Below are positions 8,490 to 14,094 of a stretch of 44,442 nucleotides of DNA, in pieces. Each line of letters opens with the position of its first letter. The first letter of the stretch is position 1. Below the pieces are notes generated by a model. The model searched no databases. It saw only the letters and a list, made by a program, of their open reading frames with translations, and was not told the origin of the DNA. Where the stretch lies: the NCBI GenBank assembly GCA_003167495.1, contig PMSX01000069.1:1-44442 (forward strand), given 5' to 3'. The stretch is from Bryobacterales bacterium (GTDB lineage: Bacteria; Acidobacteriota; Terriglobia; Bryobacterales; Bryobacteraceae). Made by a program: the position numbers and the translations under genes.

Positions 8490-10605
8490 GACAACGCCCG
8501 CTTGGCTCTCTGGCATATTCATCTTGACTAACTTATCGAACGCTCAAAATAACCCCGTCCCTCCCGTCGCCCCGCAAGTGGAGCATCAGGAGTTGCGCCA
8601 CGGCGCAACCGTTACCGACAACTATTTCTGGCTTCGCGAGAAGTCCAATCCCGATGTCAGGAAATATCTCGAAGCGGAAGATGCCTACACCGAAGCGATG
8701 ACAAAGGACATCCAACCCTTCGCCGACAACTTATACAAAGAAATGCTGAGCCACATCAAGCAGACCGACTTGGATGTGCCCGTGCGGCGTGGCGAATATC
8801 TTTACTATGTGCGCACCGAAGAAGGCAAGCAGTATCCCATTCGCTGCCGCCGCAAAGGCAGCATGGACGCACCCGAAGAAGTGCTGCTCGATCTGAACCA
8901 ACTCGCCGCAGGAAAGAAGTTCGTCGGCTTGGGCTCGGCCGTTTTGAGTGACGACCAGAACCTCTTGGCCTACACACTCGATTTCACCGGTTTCCGCCAG
9001 TACACGTTGCAAGTGAAAGATCTGCGCACTGGTCAAACCTATGCCGATAGCGCCCCGCGTGTCACCTCCGTTGAATGGGCCGCCGACAACAAAACCCTTT
9101 TCTTCACCACTGAAGACGCTATAACCAAGCGTCCCGATACACTCTTCCGTCACTCGCTGGGAGACAAATCGTCCGAGAAAATCTATCACGAAGACGACGA
9201 ACTCTATGACATTGGCGTTGACAAAACGCGCGACAAGAAATTCCTCCTTGTCGAGATCGAAAGCAAAGACACCACCGAGTTCCGCTATCTCCGCGCCTCC
9301 CAACCGGCCAAAGACTTCGCCGTCTTCCTTCCGCGCGAGAAGAAACATCGTTATTATGTCGACCATCGCGAGAACGAATTCTTCATTCGCACCAACCGCG
9401 CCACCGACGGCAAAGAGCTTAAAGACTTCCAGCTTGTCACTGCTCCCGATACTCTCCCCGGCCGCGAACATTGGCAAACCTTCGTCGCCCACACGCCTGG
9501 CACATTGATAGAGGATGTCGAGCCCTTCAAAGACTTCGTGGTGTTGGCCGATAAAACCGAAGCGCTCAATCGTTTGCGCATCTACAAGTTCAGCACCTCA
9601 CAGTGGAGTGAAATCCCCTTCCAAGAACCGGTATATGCCGCTTCAGTGGGGGCGAATCCTGAATACGCCACAGAGACGTTCCGTTACAACTATCAAAGTT
9701 TCACTACTCCGCCCAGCGTTTTCGATTACTCTCTCACAACCGGTCAAAGTGTTCTCATGAAGCGGCAGGACGTGCCCGGCGGATACGATCCCAGCCAATA
9801 CGCGTCCGAACGCCTTTGGGCTACGGCACGTGACGGTACAAAAGTTCCCATCTCCATCGTCTACAAGAAAGGCTTCCCGCGCGACGGCTCAGGCCCATTG
9901 TTCCTGTATGGCTATGGCTCCTACGGCATCGGCATGTCGGCCACTTTCTCTAGCTCGCGGCTGGCGCTGCTCGATCGCGGCATGGCTTATGCCATAGCCC
10001 ACATCCGCGGCGGCAATGAAATGGGCGAGCAATGGCGCGAAGACGGCATGCTGATGAAAAAGAAAAACACGTTCTATGATTTCGTCGATTGTGCCGAATA
10101 CCTGATCAAAGACAAATGGACCACCAGCCAGCGCCTTGTGATCGAAGGAGGCAGCGCCGGCGGTCTGCTCATGGGAGCTGTCGTGAATCTCCGGCCCGAT
10201 CTCTTCCGCGCCGTCCACTCAGCCGTCCCCTTCGTAGATGTGATGAATACCATGCTCGACGCCACGCTCCCACTCACCGTTGGCGAATATCTCGAATGGG
10301 GCAACCCCAACGAAAAGGCAGCTTATGACTACATGAAGACGTACAGTCCTTACGACAACCTCGAAAAGCGCGCCTATCCCGCCATGCTCGTTACTAGCAG
10401 TTTCAACGACAGTCAGGTGATGTATTGGGAGCCGTCCAAGTACGTCGCCCGCCTGCGCACGCTGAAGACCGACAACAATCCCTTGCTTCTCAAAATGAAG
10501 ATGGACCCTGCGGGACACGGCGGCGCTTCGGGGCGCTATGACCGCCTCAAAGATACCGCCTTCGAATACGCCTGGCTCCTCACCCAGGTCGGCATCAGCA
10601 AGTAA
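8425..10605 (+). CDS. Prolyl oligopeptidase family serine peptidase (S9A)
   Basis: The N-terminal propeller (residues about 40-440) opens with VEHQELRHGATVTDNYFWLR, typical of S9A enzymes, and the alpha/beta-hydrolase domain closes the protein. The catalytic triad is visible: Ser577 in GGSAGG, Asp662 in SFNDSQV and His698 in AGHGGASG. Such enzymes cleave short peptides after proline. ATG 8425 lies inside the end of the ABC-F gene (65-bp overlap) with GGAG about 10 nt upstream. Only this start or a TTG at 8524 is available in frame, and the 8425 start includes a hydrophobic stretch (AWLSGIFILTNLSNAQ) that looks like a signal peptide, so I favour 8425. The enzyme is probably periplasmic and coupled to the upstream gene by overlap. 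Confidence 0.92.
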   Translation: MNWKQPWHSGNRSRRRSKPRHKTTPAWLSGIFILTNLSNAQNNPVPPVAPQVEHQELRHGATVTDNYFWLREKSNPDVRKYLEAEDAYTEAMTKDIQPFADNLYKEMLSHIKQTDLDVPVRRGEYLYYVRTEEGKQYPIRCRRKGSMDAPEEVLLDLNQLAAGKKFVGLGSAVLSDDQNLLAYTLDFTGFRQYTLQVKDLRTGQTYADSAPRVTSVEWAADNKTLFFTTEDAITKRPDTLFRHSLGDKSSEKIYHEDDELYDIGVDKTRDKKFLLVEIESKDTTEFRYLRASQPAKDFAVFLPREKKHRYYVDHRENEFFIRTNRATDGKELKDFQLVTAPDTLPGREHWQTFVAHTPGTLIEDVEPFKDFVVLADKTEALNRLRIYKFSTSQWSEIPFQEPVYAASVGANPEYATETFRYNYQSFTTPPSVFDYSLTTGQSVLMKRQDVPGGYDPSQYASERLWATARDGTKVPISIVYKKGFPRDGSGPLFLYGYGSYGIGMSATFSSSRLALLDRGMAYAIAHIRGGNEMGEQWREDGMLMKKKNTFYDFVDCAEYLIKDKWTTSQRLVIEGGSAGGLLMGAVVNLRPDLFRAVHSAVPFVDVMNTMLDATLPLTVGEYLEWGNPNEKAAYDYMKTYSPYDNLEKRAYPAMLVTSSFNDSQVMYWEPSKYVARLRTLKTDNNPLLLKMKMDPAGHGGASGRYDRLKDTAFEYAWLLTQVGISK

Positions 10606-10630
10606 GTACTCCAGTCCACTAACTCCGAAA

Positions 10631-10660
10631 CCGAGCCGCGAGCGTAAGCGAGCTAGCCCG
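10631..10660. repeat. REP-like element, divergent copy C
   Basis: The segment ccgagccgcg-agcgtaagcg-agctagcccg shares ccgagccgcg with copies A and B and contains GAGCGTAAGCGAG, a word I recall from dispersed acidobacterial and planctomycete repeats. It lies between the converging ends of the oligopeptidase and propeller genes, where it may act as a bidirectional barrier, but no T-run marks it as an intrinsic terminator. Confidence 0.4.
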
Positions 10661-10670
10661 GCGTTGCAAG

Positions 10671-11738
10671 TTAATGCCGCTCCACCCAAGTCAAACCATC
10701 AGGCTGCTTCCCAGCCTCTATACGGCCAGCCACTTCGAGCGAACTTAGATCTATAATCGCCACGTAGCTGTCCGGCGTACAAGCTACATATGCCACCTTG
10801 CCGTCCGGGGCCATCTGTATCCCTGCCGCTCCGTGGCCAATCTTCACGCGCTTCATAGTTCCCCGAGTGGCCGCATCTAGTATCACTAATTCCGTGCCTC
10901 CCAGCGTGGATACTAATACTCGCCTCCCATCTGGCGTGAACTTCAATCGGTTCGCCCCCTTCACATCGGCGTCCAGCGTCGCCACAACTTTCTTCGCCCC
11001 TAAGTCCAAAACGGAAACCGTCCCATCCTGCGCATTCGCCGCCCACAATTCCTTGCCATCGGGCGACACATCAAATCCTTCGGCACCGCGTCCCACCGCA
11101 ATCACGGTCTCCTCCCAATCCGTTCTCGATCCACCAGGCGGCGGACCTCCAGGAGGAGGGCCACCTGGTCCAGCACCCTGGGGAGGAGGACCTCCCGGCG
11201 GTGGGCCCATCTGACGAGTTACTTTCTCAAGAATCGTCATCGTCGCTGAACTCACATTTGACGTGATGATCGTCTTCAAATCTCGATTCACCCAAACCAT
11301 GTGCGTACGGTCCTGCCCCGTGCCCATCACCCAGTCAATCTTCTGCGAAGCAGGATCATAAGTGCCAATCACCTTGGCCGCTTCCGCCGTGAAGTAGACC
11401 TTGCCCCCGGCAAAGTCCAACCCGTGTGGTCCCCGCAACGCGCCTAAGTCAATCGTCCCGATCGTTTTCTGCCGAACCAAATCCACCACGGTCAGCGTAT
11501 TGTACGCCCCGCCGCCGTAGTTCGAAATAAACGCCAGTTTCCCATCGTCGGTAGCGATCACTTCGTGCGGATCGGGTCCCGACGGCATACTCGCAATCAC
11601 TTTCAAACTAACGGGGTCTACAATCGAAAGCGTGTGATCACCCTTTGAGAGAACCAGCAACGCTTTCGGCGGAGTTGTTTCCGCATGCAAAAAGCTAGCC
11701 AGCGCCAAGCCGGTCGCGATCCAATATGAATTTCTCAT
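10671..11738 (-). CDS. Secreted YVTN-family beta-propeller protein
   Basis: The start chosen is the ATG whose product begins MRNSYWIATGLALASFLHA, a clear signal peptide; the open frame extends 31 codons further upstream without a signal. About 355 residues encode repeated blades of the 40-residue YVTN/YncE type (TLSIVDPVSLKVIASMPSG, GTVSVLDLGAKKVVATLD, SYVAIIDLSSLEVAGRIEAG). Between blades, at about 11145-11215 on the plus strand, a Pro/Gly-rich insert of GGPPP units interrupts one blade. It is the last gene of a minus-strand run with the membrane protein (16 bp away) and the reverse transcriptase. Such proteins are periplasmic or surface propellers of unknown partner; no catalytic residues are expected. 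Confidence 0.85.
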   Translation of the reverse strand: MRNSYWIATGLALASFLHAETTPPKALLVLSKGDHTLSIVDPVSLKVIASMPSGPDPHEVIATDDGKLAFISNYGGGAYNTLTVVDLVRQKTIGTIDLGALRGPHGLDFAGGKVYFTAEAAKVIGTYDPASQKIDWVMGTGQDRTHMVWVNRDLKTIITSNVSSATMTILEKVTRQMGPPPGGPPPQGAGPGGPPPGGPPPGGSRTDWEETVIAVGRGAEGFDVSPDGKELWAANAQDGTVSVLDLGAKKVVATLDADVKGANRLKFTPDGRRVLVSTLGGTELVILDAATRGTMKRVKIGHGAAGIQMAPDGKVAYVACTPDSYVAIIDLSSLEVAGRIEAGKQPDGLTWVERH

Positions 11739-11754
11739 AGGATTTGAATGTATC

Positions 11755-12249
11755 TCAGTTCTTCCCCGCTTGCTCAATGCGCGCAACGTACCGCGTGCAA
11801 ATCCACAAGGGTATGGCTCCAAGAACACCAAAGCTGCAATCGATCAAGCGCCAATAAAACGGTATGTCCCGAGCTTCGCCGGCAATCAGGGCGAATGGCA
11901 CCACCGCCGCGCAGTTCAGCAAGCCGAATGTGAATAACCATTTATTCCGGACCGGATCGCGCCACGCACCGATGAACGCCGCCGCAATCACCAAATGCGC
12001 AAACCCCAGCCAATCGGTGCCATAAGCCAGAAATGGATATTGTTGGCCAGTCGATTCCAGAACCTCATCCACCTTGTTCAGCCACAGTATCAACGCCGAT
12101 TGCGCAGGCGCGCCCAAATGCCGAAGGACACCAATCACCATAGGCAGTTCTGTCCGTAGCGGGAAAGCCGTCAAACCGCTGAGCACGAGACCCAGCATGA
12201 AAACTCCCAGGTAAATGCGCAACCTGTTTACCAATTGGCTTATCGGCAT
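11755..12249 (-). CDS. Four-helix membrane protein downstream of retron RT
   Basis: A protein of about 164 residues with four predicted membrane helices (around LGVFMLGLVLSGL, FAHLVIAAAFIGAW, WLFTFGLLNCAAVVPFALIAG and FGVLGAIPLWICTRYV) and an N-terminal amphipathic start (MPISQLVNRLRIY). The ATG used leaves 8 nt after the reverse-transcriptase stop; an earlier in-frame start at 12282 would overlap the RT end. Either way the two are almost certainly co-transcribed. Retrons commonly pair with an effector gene, and Ec48-type retrons use a two-helix membrane protein, so this could be the effector. Against that, I recall similar proteins ('GTDWL.FAH...RDPVRN') as a widespread family not tied to retrons, so the effector role is only a hypothesis. 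Confidence 0.75.
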   Translation of the reverse strand: MPISQLVNRLRIYLGVFMLGLVLSGLTAFPLRTELPMVIGVLRHLGAPAQSALILWLNKVDEVLESTGQQYPFLAYGTDWLGFAHLVIAAAFIGAWRDPVRNKWLFTFGLLNCAAVVPFALIAGEARDIPFYWRLIDCSFGVLGAIPLWICTRYVARIEQAGKN

Positions 12250-12257
12250 GTCAGACT

Positions 12258-13577
12258 CTATTGTCCCCCGTTCGGCTCCCATTCAATCCCCTCCAGTATT
12301 CTTTCCAGCTTCGTTCCCTTCTCTAGATGAATCGCTTTCACAAACGCCACTCTGCCCTGCAAATGCGCCCGGAAATCCACGTGTCCCTCGCGGTTCTGGC
12401 TCGCCGGCCCCACTCGCAGACAATTCGTCAAGATCGCCTTCAACTCATCAAAATCCGTGCGCCTCACATTCAAACGCTCATTCACTACCAGCCCGGCCAC
12501 GTGTTGCCGCACACTCTGCCGCATGATCCGCGTCTTCCGGTGATGAACCGCAAACCCTTCTTCCGCCACAATCGCCGCGGCGTGAATGCCGAATCGTTCC
12601 GCGCACTTTTCAAAATCCTCGCCGCCGGAAAAAGCAAGATCATCGGCATAACGCGTATAGCGCGCGCCCGCCACCTCCGCTAGCCCGCTTAGGCGGCAGT
12701 CTACATGATATGCGCACAAGTTGGCTAGCGCCGGCGACGTCGGAGCGCCCTGCGGCAAATGCGGCCGGCAATAAAGCAGTTGCGTTTTCCGGCCAACTGC
12801 CTTCCAAATCTCCTTCGGTGCGGCATTGCTGCACAAGCCGCCCAACAAATCCGCCACTCCCTCCGGATATCCAAACGTGCGAAACAGGCTTTGTACCCGC
12901 GCGCCCGAAATCGAGGGAAAGAAGTCCTGCAAATCCATCTTCAAGACAATGCGCTGCCCCACATGCGGAGCGCAAAATGTTTGAATTGACCGGCCCTTCC
13001 GAAAACCATGCACCGCATCGTGCATCGGTATCCGCTCCAGAATCCCGCCCAGTATCCGTTGCTGCAGCTCTTTCAACCTTTTTTTCGGAGCTTCAATCAA
13101 CCGCGCGCTAGCTGAATCCTTCTGCAAAACGCGGTACCAATAATGCTGCAGTCTCGGATTCCGTTGTTTGTTGCCCAACTCATCCAAATCGGCGAACCAC
13201 TCCAACTCACCAGGCGTCACGTCCAACCAAGTTGCCAGTTTGCCTATCGTCTCAATGCGGGGTAGTTTCCAATTCCGCGCCGCTGCCACCGGCTGCATCG
13301 TCGGCGAGTCTTCCAGCCACTGACTGATCTCAAGAGTCTTTGAGTGACGCTCAATGGCGCGACAAAACCGCTTGTCCGCGTGCAGGAAACCGACAACGTC
13401 GGAATGCCGGGGCCGAGTGCCTTTGGCGAGCGCCTTCTGATAGCGCACCGCTAGCGGCCGAAGCCACCGCCAACGCCGTCCCAAGACTCGAATGCTTCGT
13501 TCGACGATCGCGTCCGGCGCGGCGTCGCCCGCCACAAACGCGCTTGCCAACAGCTGGACCAACGACGGTGTGAACAT
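12258..13577 (-). CDS. Retron-type reverse transcriptase
   Basis: A 439-residue protein. The RT core runs from about residue 160 to the end: HGFRKGRSI, the first catalytic Asp in KMDLQDFFPSI (D215), LPQGAPTSP (Q276), TRYADDLAFSG (YADD 310-313) and a thumb with VAGLVVNERLNVRR (360-362 in the place of the retron VTG motif). Fingers, palm and the LCAYHVDCRL helix closely resemble the myxobacterial Mx162-type retron RTs as I recall them, and so does the long N-terminal extension (about 150 residues, with LGRRWRWLRPLAVRY). The NAxxH position appears as FCAPH. ATG 13577 follows the a2 repeat by 12 nt with AGAG upstream; 18 extra codons upstream in frame fall inside the ncRNA and are rejected. It should copy the msd part of the RNA at 13590-13756 into msDNA. 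Confidence 0.93.
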   Translation of the reverse strand: MFTPSLVQLLASAFVAGDAAPDAIVERSIRVLGRRWRWLRPLAVRYQKALAKGTRPRHSDVVGFLHADKRFCRAIERHSKTLEISQWLEDSPTMQPVAAARNWKLPRIETIGKLATWLDVTPGELEWFADLDELGNKQRNPRLQHYWYRVLQKDSASARLIEAPKKRLKELQQRILGGILERIPMHDAVHGFRKGRSIQTFCAPHVGQRIVLKMDLQDFFPSISGARVQSLFRTFGYPEGVADLLGGLCSNAAPKEIWKAVGRKTQLLYCRPHLPQGAPTSPALANLCAYHVDCRLSGLAEVAGARYTRYADDLAFSGGEDFEKCAERFGIHAAAIVAEEGFAVHHRKTRIMRQSVRQHVAGLVVNERLNVRRTDFDELKAILTNCLRVGPASQNREGHVDFRAHLQGRVAFVKAIHLEKGTKLERILEGIEWEPNGGQ

Positions 13578-13589
13578 GCGATCTCTATT

Positions 13590-13606
13590 ACGGCGGAACG
13601 CTCCAA
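13590..13606 (-). repeat. Retron a2 arm
   Basis: On the minus strand this reads ttggagcgttccgccgt and pairs with a1 at 13739-13755. Only two of 17 positions differ from perfect complementarity, and one of those is a G-U wobble. In retrons the a1/a2 duplex places the branch G beside the start of reverse transcription, which here would be opposite about base 13607. Confidence 0.85.
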
Positions 13607-13620
13607 CGAGTCTCACTCTG

Positions 13621-13659
13621 CGCGAACACAACTGCCTGCAGGGCAGAGCAGTTCACGCG
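13621..13659 (-). other. Candidate msd hairpin
   Basis: In the minus-strand RNA, CGCG (13659-13656) pairs with CGCG (13624-13621), and AACTGC (13653-13648) pairs with GCAGTT (13635-13630). An alternative fold pairs CGTGAAC with GTTCGCG, with an inner CTGCC/GGCAG stem. Both give an imperfect stem of about 39 nt, short but of the kind seen in small msDNAs. Which fold is used cannot be decided by eye. Confidence 0.6.
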
Positions 13660-13683
13660 ACGAAATCTTACTCATCCACGTTC

Positions 13684-13702
13684 CCTTGGGGTAACCCCAA
13701 AG
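13684..13702 (-). other. msr stem-loop 2
   Basis: On the minus strand CTTTGGGG pairs with CCCCAAGG around a TTA loop: eight pairs, one of them G-U. It lies in the middle of the ncRNA, between stem-loop 1 and the msd hairpin. No T-run follows, so it is not a terminator. Confidence 0.7.
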
Positions 13703-13707
13703 AGGCA

Positions 13708-13729
13708 CAATCAAACCGAAGTCCGACTG
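13708..13729 (-). other. msr stem-loop 1 with UUCG tetraloop
   Basis: On the minus strand CAGTCGGAC pairs with GTTTGATTG around TTCG: nine pairs, three of them G-U, closed by C(UUCG)G, one of the most stable RNA tetraloops. The G-U pairs would not form in DNA, which points to an RNA function. It starts 8 nt after the branch-site G. Confidence 0.72.
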
Positions 13730-13738
13730 ACACCAAGC

Positions 13739-13755
13739 TTGTAGCGCTCCGCCGT
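13739..13755 (-). repeat. Retron a1 arm followed by AGC branch motif
   Basis: On the minus strand this reads acggcggagcgctacaa and is complementary to a2. The duplex stops exactly at the AA before G13738 (G13738 faces G13607 and cannot pair), leaving an unpaired AGC as in characterised retrons. Confidence 0.85.
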
Positions 13756-13762
13756 CATCGGC

Positions 13763-13790
13763 ATCATAACAATTTCTTTGAGATTGTGAA
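13763..13790 (-). promoter_or_regulatory. Promoter of the retron ncRNA-RT operon
   Basis: On the minus strand TTCACA (13790-13785, five of six matches to the -35 consensus) and TATGAT (13768-13763, five of six to the -10 consensus) are separated by 16 bp. Initiation 6-7 nt downstream falls at about 13757-13756, exactly the 5' edge of the a1 arm. The coincidence of promoter and ncRNA end supports both calls. Confidence 0.7.
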
Positions 13791-13807
13791 TCATTGCCAT
13801 ATCTCAA
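13778..13807. promoter_or_regulatory. Inverted repeat around the retron -35 box (operator candidate)
   Basis: On the plus strand TTGAGAT (13778-13784) and ATCTCAA (13801-13807) are perfect inverted half-sites 16 bp apart; the -35 hexamer of the retron promoter lies immediately inside one of them. The geometry suits a dimeric repressor or activator. No regulator gene is adjacent. Confidence 0.4.
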
Positions 13808-13818
13808 GCCTCGACGAA

Positions 13819-13907
13819 GCAAAATTGGGGACTGCCACAGCGCCCGGAATCGGCCCGATACGAAGCCGCCCGCCCAACCATCGCGTGCTGGCTGTCCCCA
13901 TTTTTGC
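13819..13907. repeat. 89-bp imperfect palindrome (REP/MITE-like)
   Basis: The plus strand starts gcaaaattggggactgcc (13819-13836) and ends ggctgtccccatttttgc (13890-13907). The arms are complementary over 18 positions with two A-A mismatches, and the 53-bp middle has further short inverted stretches (ATCGGGCCGAT). The TGGGGAC/GTCCCCA ends resemble dispersed REP-type repeats I recall from several phyla. No other copy lies in this window. Because it lies upstream of the retron promoter, it is unlikely to be part of the ncRNA, though that was considered. Confidence 0.6.
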
Positions 13908-14010
13908 GCTGTTCGCTGCCTCATCGCTCCATCGCCGAAAGTCACCGCCCGTTCAAGCAGCACCCCGTCTTCGCCGTTCTTCTCGGCTTCTGTCTCCCAG
14001 CCATGCCGTT
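13908..14010 (-). other. Open non-annotated stretch, possible coding remnant
   Basis: On the minus strand one frame is open from the stop codon at about 14011 into the palindrome (residues such as GWETEAEKNGEDG). It has no credible start and runs straight into the inverted repeat. It could be the tail of a degraded gene carried with the REP-like element, perhaps a REP-associated transposase, but there is no recognisable motif. Confidence 0.2.
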
Positions 14011-14054
14011 AGGCAGGGCTAGCCTTCTTTCGGCACCTCCGGACAAAAAATCTA

Positions 14055-14060
14055 TATAAT
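14055..14060 (+). promoter_or_regulatory. Candidate -10 box of the DUF1592 operon
   Basis: A perfect TATAAT lies 34 bp before the TTG start of the large cytochrome-type gene, within an A/T-rich stretch that is unusual here. No good -35 box was found at 16-18 bp, so the promoter is only partly supported. Confidence 0.4.
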
Positions 14061-14094
14061 AATAAAGACCCCACAGAGTCGAGAAGGAGTGAGG

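Larger units (their letters stand above)
13590..13756 (-). ncRNA. Retron msr-msd noncoding RNA
   Basis: The transcript runs from about 13756 down to 13590. It is bounded by long complementary arms (a1 13755-13739, a2 13606-13590; 15 Watson-Crick pairs, one G-U, one mismatch). The first bases after a1 give the motif AGC, with G13738 at the position of the 2'-5' branching guanosine in known retrons. Next come two stem-loops typical of msr (13729-13708 with a UUCG loop, 13702-13684 with a UUA loop), then a longer hairpin at 13659-13621 suited to the msd template, then a small GAGTGAGACTC hairpin (13618-13608) before a2. A promoter ends just upstream and the RT begins 12 nt downstream. All elements and their order fit the retron definition. 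The msr/msd boundary and msDNA length (perhaps 60-75 nt) are inference. Confidence 0.85.

Noticed and set aside
13578..13631. 18-codon upstream extension of the RT
   Set aside because: It lies inside the ncRNA a2 arm and msd end; ATG 13577 directly after a2 is better placed.
13819..13907. The palindrome as the msd stem
   Set aside because: It lies upstream of the promoter and of a1; the a1/a2 pair with AGC encloses different hairpins.
13492..14022. Open frames on both strands across the retron RNA region
   Set aside because: They cross the promoter, a1/a2 and hairpins, lack ribosome-binding sites and have no family resemblance. The noncoding interpretation explains the region better.
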